A stretch of DNA of 64,000 bases, taken from the NCBI GenBank assembly GCA_964645005.1, contig CAZXYS010000024.1, positions 1 to 64,000 of the forward strand, read 5' to 3'. The position numbers and the translations under genes are program-made. The DNA comes from CAZXYS01 sp964645005 (GTDB lineage: Bacteria; Bacteroidota; Ignavibacteria; Kapaibacteriales; UBA2268). Shown here piece by piece: positions 34,617 to 43,331 of the stretch. Under the pieces are notes generated by a model, which worked only from the letters and a program-made list of their open reading frames with translations, was not told where the DNA came from and searched no databases. Every line of letters starts with the position of its first letter. The first letter of the stretch is position 1.

Positions 34617-35551
34617 TACTCACCAGCCATCTTCCCCAATAATGCCGCGCCTATGATACCCGCATCCTTCAGAAACTTCGCCTTCCGCAGTTGGAAGCTG
34701 TCGGCAATGTGAGGCATAGCTCTGTGTCTGATAGTCTCTTCCGCTGTGTCAAAGAGCAGGTCCGAGGCGAGAGAAATACCTCCGCCGACGATGACCGTCC
34801 TGATGTCCAAAAGATTCATCGCAGAAGACAGTCCTGCGCCAAGCTTTTTCCCAATGTCGAGGAAACAGCGCACGGCGGCGGGGTCTTTCCTGTCGACGAG
34901 GTCGGAAATTTCCTCGACGTCGAAGCTCTCAAGATTATTCAGCTCGGATTCAGGGAAATCTTCCGCCTCATGCCTGGCGCGCTCAATGATCTTCGTCCTG
35001 CCGATATATTCTTCCAGCGTACCCAACCGGTAAAATCTTCCGGCAACATCGTGATTCGCATCAATATCGATTATCGTATGACCAATCTCGCCGGCAGCGC
35101 CGTAAGAGCCGCGTATGATCTGCCCCCTGTGAATAATAGCGCCGCCGACACCGGTACCGAGAGTAATGTAGAGGAAATCCTCGATATCCTTGCCGGCGCC
35201 GAGCACGAGTTCCGCAAGGGCAGCGGTGTTTGCGTCGTTATCCATTTTCACGGGAAGCTCAAATTCATGTTCCAATTGAGATTTTATCGGCAAATTCACC
35301 CAGCCGGAAAGATTCGGCGAGACAACGAGAGTTCCTTCTTCGCTGACTATTCCAGGAATGCCGACCCCAATCGATTTTATATTTGTATGACTATCAAGAG
35401 TTTCCCTAACCAGTTGTATAAAGCCGGACAGAGTATATTCCGCTTCCTCTCTGGTAATAGTCGGGGAACTGGCGCTATCAATCAATTTGAGGTCCTCATC
35501 GAGGATTCCCGTCTTTATATTCGTGCCGCCTATGTCAATTCCAAGATACAT
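34616..35551 (-). CDS. ROK-family sugar kinase (glucokinase-like)
   Basis: 311 residues. The ATP-binding N-terminus is MYLGIDIGGTNIKTGI. The catalytic aspartate is D105 in VKMDNDANTA, and the second phosphate motif is LGTGVGGAII. Phosphorylation of glucose or a related hexose in the cytoplasm is the likely reaction. The usual ROK zinc site (GHxxx...CxCGxxGCxE) is present only as GHTIIDIDANHDVAGRFYRLG: the histidine is kept, all cysteines are gone, so this is a zinc-free variant. It overlaps the repeat upstream of ridA at its 3' end. Confidence 0.9.
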   Translation of the reverse strand: MYLGIDIGGTNIKTGILDEDLKLIDSASSPTITREEAEYTLSGFIQLVRETLDSHTNIKSIGVGIPGIVSEEGTLVVSPNLSGWVNLPIKSQLEHEFELPVKMDNDANTAALAELVLGAGKDIEDFLYITLGTGVGGAIIHRGQIIRGSYGAAGEIGHTIIDIDANHDVAGRFYRLGTLEEYIGRTKIIERARHEAEDFPESELNNLESFDVEEISDLVDRKDPAAVRCFLDIGKKLGAGLSSAMNLLDIRTVIVGGGISLASDLLFDTAEETIRHRAMPHIADSFQLRKAKFLKDAGIIGAALLGKMAGE

Positions 35552-35978
35552 TATGCTTTACTAATCCAAATAATTTTATTAATAATTTTCAATATAAAAA
35601 TAAATCGCATAATTCAAAAAGTCTTCAGCGTTAGCCGTTGCCTATATAAAAACTGTATTAATCCCATTTTTACAATATAATTAACATACTGCTAAATAAA
35701 TAGCTTATTTCTAAGAACTTAACCACCCCTTCTTTTCCCCTCCTTAGTAAGGAGGGGATACAGGGGTGGTTCTGCCTTGTTGATTAATATAAGCCATTTA
35801 TTAATATAGAACAATTTCTAATGAAATATCAGGGTTAATTTTATAAATCCTATTAGTTTTCCAAAAAACTAACTAATGATGAAAATGGAAAAAATTAAGC
35901 GCTGCCCGCAAATCACAAGGAAATTCGAACAGCGCCCGGGTAATCAGTAAAAATATCGAGAACTCATTATATATGACG
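35552..35978. other. intergenic region with a family A repeat
   Basis: 427 bp between the ftsB-like gene (right) and the ROK gene (left). It contains a family A palindromic repeat at 35721-35773 and a GCGCTG...CAGCGC hairpin (about 35900-35935), which may terminate the ftsB transcript. No gene was seen. Confidence 0.55.
35721..35773. repeat. dispersed palindromic repeat, family A
   Basis: AACCACCCCTTCTTTTCCCC at the left, the CTCCTTAGTAAGGAG core, and GGGGTGGTTCT at the right. Confidence 0.8.
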
Positions 35979-36299
35979 TCATTTTTTCTTATTGGTTTCA
36001 ATGTAAAATACTTTTTCCCCTTCTTTTGTCAGACCGTAATTCTCGCGGGCTGCCCGTTCAATTTCCAGCGTATCGAATTTCATTTTTTTTATTTCCTGCT
36101 GCAGACTGTCTTTCTTAGCGATTTCCGCGCTTATCTGTTCGGAAATTTCCCGCTTTTTATTTTGCAGTGATATGCGCTTCATAATCCCGTGATCCGAAAA
36201 AAGCAGGAATATAAGTACCACCAGTATCACGACACCGTATATCATCTGGCGCCGCTTCACTATATTCTCGAAAAAATTCTTTACGCGGGAAAGGTTCAT
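35979..36299 (-). CDS. FtsB/DivIC-type septum formation initiator
   Basis: 106 residues. A short cytoplasmic N-terminus is followed by one membrane helix (MIYGVVILVVLIFLLFS, about 19-35) and a periplasmic coiled coil (ISLQNKKREISEQISAEI, then KKDSLQQEIKKM). The FtsB-family end is ERAARENYGLTKEGEKVFYI. It is a divisome component that joins FtsL and FtsQ. No other division gene is adjacent. The start is the first ATG and gives the usual family length. Confidence 0.9.
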   Translation of the reverse strand: MNLSRVKNFFENIVKRRQMIYGVVILVVLIFLLFSDHGIMKRISLQNKKREISEQISAEIAKKDSLQQEIKKMKFDTLEIERAARENYGLTKEGEKVFYIETNKKK

Positions 36300-36338
36300 G
36301 TTTTTTGGTGTTATTAATAAGATTGATGAGGTTGTATC

Positions 36339-36425
36339 GTCAGCGTCATTCTGAACGGTACGGAGTGCAGCGAAGAAACCGGAATAATCATCAAGACTGG
36401 ATTCTTCGCTGCGCTCAGAATGACG
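36339..36425. repeat. dispersed palindromic repeat, family D
   Basis: GTCATTCTGAACG on the left faces CGCTCAGAATGAC on the right, with TTCGCTGCGCTCAGAATGAC inside the right arm. Related units are at 41745-41825 and 63743-63812. Confidence 0.7.
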
Positions 36426-36468
36426 ATCCCAAGTTTTTCGTAATTAAGTACCCCCCATCTTGAATTAA

Positions 36469-37806
36469 TTAAGAAAATTTCTTCAAAATATCCACCAGCT
36501 TATCCATTTCCTCTTTAGTTCGCTTCTCTGTGACGGAAACCAGCAAGCCGGGGATAGTATTTTCATAAACCGTAGTGTCTATGCCTGCAATTATTGCTTC
36601 CTGTTCCGCAGTGTTGAGGATTTCACCTGCCGGAACAGGCGTTTTTACAAGGAATTCATCGAAGAACGGCTTGTCATTCAGCAGCGAATAACCGGGCAGC
36701 TCTTTGATCCTGTCGGCGAGGTAATGAGCCTTCTGCATGGAAAGCTCAGCCACCTCTTTTATGCCCTGCTTGCCCATTGCCGCCATATAAACTGCCGCCG
36801 CCAGCATGAACAAGCCTTGGTTTGTACAGATATTCGATGTTGCGCGCTCGCGTTTAATCTGCTGTTCGCGGGTTTGCAGGGTCAGGACATAGCCGCAGTT
36901 GCCGCCGGCATCCTGGGTTATACCGGAAATCCTGCCCGGCAGCTTCCTGACAAATTTCTCTTTCGCCGCGAAAATACCGAGGTACGGTCCGCCATAACTC
37001 AGCGGAATGCCCAACTGCTGCCCTTCACCAACCACTACATCGGCATTATACTCGCCCGGAGGTGTTATCATGCCGAGAGAAATAGGATCGACGGAAACAA
37101 TGAATAATGCTTTCTGCTGATGAGCAATTTTTTCTATTTCGAAAACATCTTCCAGTGTGCCATAGAAGTTAGGCTGCTGGACTATTACTGCAGTGGTATC
37201 TTTACTCATTTCATTTGCCAGAGTCGAAAGATCGCAGGTTCCGTCATCCATCGCGCATGTTTTGAAGGTAAAATCTTTTCCTATGGTAATGGATTCCAGT
37301 ACTTTCCTGTAAGCCGGATTTATCGAACCGGCGATCAGCACTTCCTTCTTCTTATTCTGGGCATTAGCCATCAGCACTGCTTCCGCGAGAGCGCTGCCGC
37401 CGTCATAGAGAGATGCGTTCGAAACTTCCATGCCCGTTAATTCGCACATCATAGTCTGGAATTCATACATAGACTGCAGCGTCCCCTGCGAAACCTCAGC
37501 CTGATAGGGCGTATAGGCAGTCTTGAATTCCGGGCGTTCCAGGATATTTCCTATAATCGCCGGAATAAAGCGGTCATAAGCGCCGCCGCCCATAAAGCAT
37601 GCGTGCGAAGCAGCCGTTATATTCTTCGCAGCATAGCTGCTAAGCAGGTTCACAACCTCTAATTCTGACAATCTTTTAGGTAGATTCAAAGGTTCTTTTA
37701 GCCGGATTTCATTTGGGATATTTTCAATAAGTTCCTCGAAAGACGATACGCCTATCCGTTCGAGCATTTCCTTTCTATCTTCGTCTGAGTTCGGTATAAA
37801 AGCCAT
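36469..37806 (-). CDS. gcvPA: glycine dehydrogenase (aminomethyl-transferring) subunit 1
   Basis: 445 residues, the full-length alpha part of the split P-protein of the glycine cleavage system. Blocks are MAFIPNSDEDRKEMLERIG, FMGGGAYDRFIPA, TPYQAEVSQGTLQSMYEFQTM, DGGSALAEA and SYGGPYLGIFAAKEKFVRKLPGR. The PLP lysine is on subunit 2, which is not in this window, so the complex is encoded at two places. It decarboxylates glycine and passes the aminomethyl group to GcvH. Monocistronic here. Confidence 0.95.
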   Translation of the reverse strand: MAFIPNSDEDRKEMLERIGVSSFEELIENIPNEIRLKEPLNLPKRLSELEVVNLLSSYAAKNITAASHACFMGGGAYDRFIPAIIGNILERPEFKTAYTPYQAEVSQGTLQSMYEFQTMMCELTGMEVSNASLYDGGSALAEAVLMANAQNKKKEVLIAGSINPAYRKVLESITIGKDFTFKTCAMDDGTCDLSTLANEMSKDTTAVIVQQPNFYGTLEDVFEIEKIAHQQKALFIVSVDPISLGMITPPGEYNADVVVGEGQQLGIPLSYGGPYLGIFAAKEKFVRKLPGRISGITQDAGGNCGYVLTLQTREQQIKRERATSNICTNQGLFMLAAAVYMAAMGKQGIKEVAELSMQKAHYLADRIKELPGYSLLNDKPFFDEFLVKTPVPAGEILNTAEQEAIIAGIDTTVYENTIPGLLVSVTEKRTKEEMDKLVDILKKFS

Positions 37807-37976
37807 AGCTTGATCCTCGATTTGAATTTTACGTTACATTGAAAAAATATAATCTACTAAATTAAATGTTAATCGATTCATATCCAAAATACGCCAAACC
37901 GATTAAATTTAGATAAGGAAACGGCTGCGTGTCGAAGTTGTTGTTATGGGAATTAAGTTATTGTAATTTCTGTATT

Positions 37977-40271
37977 TTAATATTTATGAATTATTATAGT
38001 CTCGGATTTATGTTTAGTTTTAACATTTACAAAATAATTTCCTGAAGAATAATTTACCAAATAAATCAGAATCTCATTCTGCCCCGGATATAGTCTCTTT
38101 TGTTTGATTTTTTCACCTAAAACATTATATACAGATAGCTGCGAAATATTTTTAATAGGTTCATAAAATTTTATTTCAAATAGACTATTAGAAGGATTCG
38201 GCGATGCATAAAATAGTTTGTCCTCATTGTTATTTGAATCTACGGAAAGTATACCTTCGCATGGTATAGCCAAAATACTAAGAGAATGCGGCGGGAAATC
38301 ATAATATTTTTGCGATTGCCATTGTTTTACGGCAGGTACCACTTTGTAAGGCTCATCAACAGTATTAGCGTCAAGATAAGAATCACTGGTTAATTCATAA
38401 ACCATTGCATCCTTTCCAGTAAAATCACAATTAATCTGCAGCTCTGTTTTAATTGTACTATCCGGATGTCTGTTAATAACAATTAAAAACAGGCTGTCTT
38501 TTGAAACTGATGCGCTTGCATCCAGATAAGGAATGTTTTTTAATTGCCAAAGTCCTTCAACTAACGGTGTATCATAAGTTTCGGAAGTAACCTGCGAAGG
38601 CAATAATCTTTCACCAATGTGATTTCTCATAAGTGAAAAAGCATGAATTGTAGGAGTTGCAAAGATTATGCGTTCTCCTGTTTCTTTTTTGATTCTGCCT
38701 CTGATACCTCCCAATCCGACAGTTCTTTCACCAATAATAAAGTACTTGGAATTTTTAACAAAAACATTGGAATAAGCAGCAGACCATAGACCACTTTCCA
38801 GACTGCTGTTTCTTACATCTTTATCCAGCAGCCAGTTTTCACGCGTTGAATATAGTGACATCCACTCAGTTACACCTTGTTTTACTTCAGGGAATAACTT
38901 CCATTCGATCAGCAAATTGTTAAATCTATTGATTGTATGCCTTTCAAATGGTACGGAACCACCAACCATTGATAAATAAATTATTTTATCTTCGCAGGGT
39001 TCTTTAGCTCTTCCGCTTTGTGCCGGATGATAACCATAAATCTGACATTTCTTTCCAACTACCCCCATGAGTTTTTCAAAATTTGTTTTGCCCGTCCAAT
39101 GATTGCCATCAATCATAATTACAATTGAAGAATCAACTTCCTTCATTGCATCATAGAAATCAACATATCCAATTGCATAGCTGTCAACATTATTCCATTG
39201 TTCATTGCCGATTTCCCAGTATTTCACATTGTATGGCTCGGGATGTCCGTTAGCTGCTCTTCTTGCTCCCCATTTAGTTTCAACAGAACCATTGCAATAT
39301 TCTACCCATGCAGCAGCTTCTTCAGGTGTGCCTGTATAATAGTTTACTGTGATGTGTGGTTCTATACCTAAGGAATCACAAAACTGAATGAATTCATCAG
39401 TACCCAGTCCCATTCTCTGTGGTACTTTTCCATCACCAAAATTTGGTGAATTTCTTTTGTCAATATCACCAATCGAATGTTTTAATTTACTTGAATGAAA
39501 GTCTGCAAAGCTTCCTCCGGGATAACGAATAACCCCGGGTTTCCACTTATTATATATTTCATAGAACTCCTTCCTTACTCCAAATACATTGTTGTTTGGC
39601 ATCAAGGAAACTTCATCAACATAAATGTATCCGGGAGTTGATATTCCAATTATTAGATTAGCATAATGAACACCGGGTATAGCAGGTATGACTATTTCAT
39701 TTTTTTGCCAATTATCATCCGGAATGTCCAGTTCCGATTCATAGATGATCTCCCGGTTTTCAACGTCTTGTAATTGAATTATCAGCGATGAATTACCAAT
39801 GTCACCTTTGAAATAAACATAGAAAGGATGCTCTACGGAATCAGCTAAATAGACTTTTTGAGAAACTCCCGCTAATCCATCACCTGAATTCTTAGTAATC
39901 TTTTGAGAAAAGACTCCATTTGGATTATAGCCTCCGTCTTCAAGAGACAACTCTGCATCTATAGTCGAATTTTCAGTATATCTATTCCAGTATTTTGATA
40001 CACCGGGATCCTGATCCCCCGCTGCGTCAAACCCTCTATCCATTATTTCCTGAGCCCACATACCCTCGGGTCCATTGATGAAATTATTTAGAAACTCAAT
40101 AAATCCTCCAAACAACTCCGGTGGAATTTCATGATTTGATACTTGTTCCGTATCCACAGTTATCACAGCTTCTTCAGCGGAAAAGGCTTTTTGACAATAA
40201 AAACTCGAGAAAATAAAGATAATTAAAGCTGAAATCAATTGGTTTGAAATAAATTTTGGCAGCATAGACAT
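37977..40271 (-). CDS. GH51-type alpha-L-arabinofuranosidase with T9SS sorting domain
   Basis: 764 residues, exported. A signal peptide (1-32) is followed by PPELFGGFIEFLNNFINGPEG. A carbohydrate-binding-like insert (about 95-225) precedes a TIM-barrel with acid/base E357 in YWEIGNEQWN and nucleophile E469 in GVTEWMS. The C-terminal beta domain with IIFATPTIHAFSLM and NPHSLSIL-like blocks fits GH51. The last ~80 residues are a T9SS type A signal (SPNPSNSLFEIKF, then VYNVLGEKI). It removes arabinose side chains from plant-type hemicellulose or pectin at the cell surface. Isolated, no polysaccharide utilisation locus around it. Confidence 0.9.
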   Translation of the reverse strand: MSMLPKFISNQLISALIIFIFSSFYCQKAFSAEEAVITVDTEQVSNHEIPPELFGGFIEFLNNFINGPEGMWAQEIMDRGFDAAGDQDPGVSKYWNRYTENSTIDAELSLEDGGYNPNGVFSQKITKNSGDGLAGVSQKVYLADSVEHPFYVYFKGDIGNSSLIIQLQDVENREIIYESELDIPDDNWQKNEIVIPAIPGVHYANLIIGISTPGYIYVDEVSLMPNNNVFGVRKEFYEIYNKWKPGVIRYPGGSFADFHSSKLKHSIGDIDKRNSPNFGDGKVPQRMGLGTDEFIQFCDSLGIEPHITVNYYTGTPEEAAAWVEYCNGSVETKWGARRAANGHPEPYNVKYWEIGNEQWNNVDSYAIGYVDFYDAMKEVDSSIVIMIDGNHWTGKTNFEKLMGVVGKKCQIYGYHPAQSGRAKEPCEDKIIYLSMVGGSVPFERHTINRFNNLLIEWKLFPEVKQGVTEWMSLYSTRENWLLDKDVRNSSLESGLWSAAYSNVFVKNSKYFIIGERTVGLGGIRGRIKKETGERIIFATPTIHAFSLMRNHIGERLLPSQVTSETYDTPLVEGLWQLKNIPYLDASASVSKDSLFLIVINRHPDSTIKTELQINCDFTGKDAMVYELTSDSYLDANTVDEPYKVVPAVKQWQSQKYYDFPPHSLSILAIPCEGILSVDSNNNEDKLFYASPNPSNSLFEIKFYEPIKNISQLSVYNVLGEKIKQKRLYPGQNEILIYLVNYSSGNYFVNVKTKHKSETIIIHKY

Positions 40272-40997
40272 CCTAACAAATTAATAACAAATTTTTTTAT
40301 TTATATACAACTACGAATTTAATTGATATTAATATAATTTTCACATCAAAAGTGAAAAAGTTACAAAACGGCGGTCAAATAATTTCTGTTAAATAAAAAT
40401 GGGACCGTCCCAAAAGCATGAGGGTGTCATTGCTGCGAATGTCTTTAGATCCTGCTTCAGCAGGGCGGGCATCTGATAAATACCGGATTCCCCGCTAAAG
40501 CGGGATTTCGCAAGCCCAACTTCGCTGCGTTTTGAATGGCGTTCCACGTCAGGCAATTAAATTTTGTTAAAATCCCGGAAGCTGACTCAAGAGTTGTTTT
40601 TGTCTATCCTTCGACTCCGCTAAGGATGACAAAAACGAGTGTTCATGGTGAGTGGAGTAGAACTATGACCACAATTCCTTACTTTCGGGTCACCCTCAGT
40701 GAAACCAAAGGCTTTACAGGGTGGTTCTTCTAAGTTAGAAATTAGCAGTAATTTAGCAGTTTTGATAAATCCTAATGAAATACTCGGGTTGAACTAACAG
40801 CAAGCTAAAGCTCGATTTTACAAGCGCTTATAAATAAATACATATATGTAATGAAAAATCCTGGTTAAATTTAGCAACACAAATTTGTCAAACTAAAAAG
40901 TTCATATTATATATGCTGATAAATTTTCGTAAAATGCATATTAGACTTATATCTTAAATTAGTTTACTTTTTAGGAACTTTATAAGGGACAAAGGCG
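40272..40997. other. intergenic region with repeat remnants
   Basis: 726 bp without a gene. It contains an inverted family C copy (40427-40470, GCGAATGTCTTTAGATCCTG), a CCCGCTAAAGCGGG hairpin (about 40490-40503), a partial family A copy (40684-40733), and AT-rich DNA that should carry the promoter of the lipoprotein gene. Confidence 0.55.
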
Positions 40998-41717
40998 ATG
41001 AAGAAATTATTATTTATTATGGTCATAGCTGCGTTTATGTTCGCTTGCTCGGATGATGATTCACCCACAAATGACAAAACCACCGGCAGCATCCTCATGA
41101 ACACTAAGACAGCAATAATGCAAGTCAACTCAAAAAGGGCTTTCCACGCAAAAGTTGAAAGCCTTACAAATACAGAAGTTACATGGAAGATCGAAACAAC
41201 GGCAACTGACGCCGCAATCGAGCCGCAGTCCGACAATTTTGTAATATTCACAGCCCCGTCAACTGCAACAAGCGTCAAATTGATCGCTGAAAGTGTAGAA
41301 GACAAGAACGTCACCGGTAAAATCGACATAACCGTCCTCGACGACATGCCTGAAACCGAAAGGATCTTTTACAATGGTAATATAGCGGCAGTTCAAAGCG
41401 GACCGCAGAATCCAACGGAATTCACTCTCGACCGAGCCCGGCACATAACCTCCATGAACAATTACCATTACTACAATCAGGGCGCTCTGCCCGGAACGAT
41501 AAGCCTGAAGCATGAAGACGGCACAGTGTACGGTCCATGGCAGACCGCAGGCAGAGTGGGGCAGGGCAACGTCTTAAACGCCTACTGGGACTGCTATCCT
41601 GAAGTTACAATAAAAGCCGGTAAATACACTGTTATAGACTCTGATCCGGATACCTGGTCGCACAATTCCGGTTCGGATTATTGCGGCTTCACGGAGATAT
41701 GGGCTTTGAAAGATTGA
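40998..41717 (+). CDS. lipoprotein of unknown function
   Basis: 239 residues. A lipoprotein signal MKKLLFIMVIAAFMFACSDDDS places the acylated Cys at residue 17, followed by acidic residues that in Bacteroidota often direct surface exposure. The first domain (25-115) looks like an Ig/BIG-type beta-sandwich (VNSKRAFHAKVESLTNTEVTWKI style). The second (125-239) has many aromatic residues (YYNQGALPGTISLKHEDGTVYG, then NAYWDCYPEVTIKAGKYTVIDS). The function is not recognised. It is flanked by repeats and stands alone. Confidence 0.7.
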   Translation: MKKLLFIMVIAAFMFACSDDDSPTNDKTTGSILMNTKTAIMQVNSKRAFHAKVESLTNTEVTWKIETTATDAAIEPQSDNFVIFTAPSTATSVKLIAESVEDKNVTGKIDITVLDDMPETERIFYNGNIAAVQSGPQNPTEFTLDRARHITSMNNYHYYNQGALPGTISLKHEDGTVYGPWQTAGRVGQGNVLNAYWDCYPEVTIKAGKYTVIDSDPDTWSHNSGSDYCGFTEIWALKD

Positions 41718-41744
41718 AATAATATTATAAGAAGAGGAAGTTAC

Positions 41745-41825
41745 GGAAACGTCATTCTAAGCAGAACAAAGTGAAGACTCCCCCATAAAGAACGGATTCT
41801 TAACTGCGCTTAGAATGGCGTTTCC
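41745..41825. repeat. palindromic repeat, family D
   Basis: GGAAACGTCATTCTAAGC on the left and GCTTAGAATGGCGTTTCC on the right pair over 18 bp with one mismatch across an interior of about 45 bases. It lies between convergent genes. Confidence 0.75.
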
Positions 41826-41864
41826 CAGTTTTACGTGCTTATGGAAACAACCTCATCTTAATAT

Positions 41865-42233
41865 CTATGCATATCGATCGATTATAACTCTCTTGCCTTC
41901 CGTACGGCTGTCACCGATTTGATTGACAATGTAATGCTTTTCGATCTGACCGTTTATCTCGAAGTAATTCCAACCAACTATCCCCTTCTGAATGAGTTTG
42001 GCTATTATTTGATAAAACTGCTCCTTTTCTTCAGCAGAAAACCCGTTGAAAGAGAGGTCGAAGGTGGAACCGAGATCGAAAAAGCGATCTACTTGATCCC
42101 AAATATCAGAACTATAGCGTGTTCTGTTGAGATGGTTGTTTTCAGATTGTGAAATGATATTACGGTTATGGGTATCCACCGGGGAGGGGTATTGAATATA
42201 TCTTGCAGTGCTGGTGATATTCGTATTAAACAT
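41865..42233 (-). CDS. small hypothetical protein
   Basis: 122 residues, not recognised. The N-terminal half is rich in Asn/Ser/Tyr and probably disordered. The C-terminal half is compact and looks genuine (FNGFSAEEKEQFYQIIAKLI, then IVGWNYFEINGQIEKHYIV). There is no signal peptide. The start codon lies at the edge of a strong 17-bp hairpin and has no ribosome-binding site visible, which weakens the case. Some codon bias and the amphipathic helix support a real gene. Confidence 0.5.
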   Translation of the reverse strand: MFNTNITSTARYIQYPSPVDTHNRNIISQSENNHLNRTRYSSDIWDQVDRFFDLGSTFDLSFNGFSAEEKEQFYQIIAKLIQKGIVGWNYFEINGQIEKHYIVNQIGDSRTEGKRVIIDRYA

Positions 42234-42278
42234 GACAGCCGCCGATAACTTTTTTATTTAATTATCGGCGGCTGTCAT
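42232..42278. terminator. long hairpin between two minus-strand genes
   Basis: A perfect 17-bp stem ATGACAGCCGCCGATAA / TTATCGGCGGCTGTCAT with a 13-base loop. It follows the bS22/COX24 gene on the minus strand and covers the proposed start codon of the 122-residue protein. A T-run is only in the loop, so classical rho-independent action is uncertain. Confidence 0.55.
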
Positions 42279-42363
42279 AAAAAATTAACTTCTTAAGTTT
42301 ATATAGCTGTACAAAATTTCATCGATATAGCTGCAAGCCAAAGTCTGCGTGACTTTCGAACAG

Positions 42364-42456
42364 TTATTTCTTCTTCTTATGCCTGTTCTTACGCAGTCTC
42401 TTTTTCCTCTTATGTGTTGACATCTTATGACGTTTTCTTTTTTTACCGCATGGCAT
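42364..42456 (-). CDS. bS22/mS38 (AURKAIP1/COX24-domain) small ribosomal protein
   Basis: Only 30 residues, almost all basic: MPCGKKRKRHKMSTHKRKKR then LRKNRHKKKK. This is the known tiny COX24/AURKAIP1-domain protein of Bacteroidota-related bacteria, homologous to mitochondrial mS38 and to mycobacterial bS22, and is expected to sit on the small ribosomal subunit. It is easily missed because of its size. The upstream DNA has an AGGATG ribosome-binding-like stretch close to the start. It is followed by a strong hairpin. Confidence 0.9.
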   Translation of the reverse strand: MPCGKKRKRHKMSTHKRKKRLRKNRHKKKK

Positions 42457-42659
42457 TGGTATCACATCCTTTCAATGAATAAAATTTCCGTTGTGTTCGA
42501 TTTTTCTTGATTTCTTTAGTTAAAAATTAATATTATGCATGGCTTTTAACGTGCTTAAGCCTTTTTTATTTTTTATAGTGAAACTTTTTAAAAATAAGAA
42601 TGAAAATCCTCTGATATAATTATAACAGAGGACTTTTTAAACATCTTTATTTCAATTAA

Positions 42660-42959
42660 TTATTCGCCATACTTGTCTTTCATGGCAGTATTGACTTTGT
42701 TAAGGAAATCAGGCGATGGTTTAAACACCGGTACATATCTCTTGTCGAGAGGTACCAAATCGCCTGTTTTCGGATTACGTGCCATTCGCGGTTTACGGCT
42801 TTTATGCTTAAATACGCCAAAACCACGGAGTTCGATTCTTTTTCCACTTGCTATTGCGTTGATGATGCTTGAGAAAACGCCGTCAACAACTGCTTTTGTT
42901 TCGATCTTAGTTAATCCGGTTGCTTTTGCTATTTCGTCTACGATGTCAGCTTTTGTCAT
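42660..42959 (-). CDS. HU/IHF-family DNA-binding protein
   Basis: 99 residues starting MTKADIVDEIAKATGLTK. HU fold: dimerising helices (1-40), then RIELRGFGVFKHKSRKPRMA with the beta-arm and the DNA-bending tip RNPKTGDLVP. It compacts and bends DNA. The frame is open further upstream to 43100, but that part is hydrophobic and AT-rich, and HU proteins always start at this methionine. A promoter-like pair lies upstream of this start. The C-terminus is about 10 residues longer than E. coli HU. Confidence 0.95.
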   Translation of the reverse strand: MTKADIVDEIAKATGLTKIETKAVVDGVFSSIINAIASGKRIELRGFGVFKHKSRKPRMARNPKTGDLVPLDKRYVPVFKPSPDFLNKVNTAMKDKYGE

Positions 42960-43006
42960 GATATACCTGATATTTATGAATAAAAAAACTTCATTCAACA
43001 AGGAAG

Positions 43007-43038
43007 CAAATTTAAAAAAACAAGTGTTTAAAAACAAA
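43007..43038 (-). promoter_or_regulatory. Bacteroidota-type promoter for the HU gene
   Basis: On the minus strand TTTG (complement of 43035-43038) is followed after 20 bases by TAAATTTG (complement of 43007-43014), matching the -33 TTTG and -7 TAnnTTTG elements. The start of transcription would be near 43000, about 40 bases before the HU start codon. Confidence 0.4.
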
Positions 43039-43331
43039 ATATAAAATGAAAAAAATCTTTTTAAATTGTTAATTTTAAAAATGATTCGGGATTTTATCAT
43101 TTTTGGTTTATATTTGCATCTTGCAATTAATGGTTAATTTAATATTCATAGAATATACTTTGAGTCTACTATTTCTGTGATTAATAAATTTTGAGCATAT
43201 CAAGCTCTTCTAAACACTGCTTAACAGACTATTATGGCTTTTAATTAATAAAAATGAGCCTGAATTTTAAACAAAATTGGTTTTTATTCGTATTCTTTTT
43301 TTGGTGCAGGTTCTAAACATGGAGAAAAAAT

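Noticed and set aside
34513..34623. Upstream extension of ridA
   Set aside because: It translates a duplicated palindromic repeat (DLWSV twice); family members start at MKTQIYTS.
34691..35680. 329-codon plus-strand frame opposite the ROK kinase
   Set aside because: The ROK gene has all ATP and catalytic motifs in the other strand; the antisense frame has none and lacks protein-like composition.
42960..43100. Upstream extension of the HU gene
   Set aside because: It is hydrophobic AT-derived sequence, HU proteins start at MTKADIV, and a promoter-like pair lies inside it.
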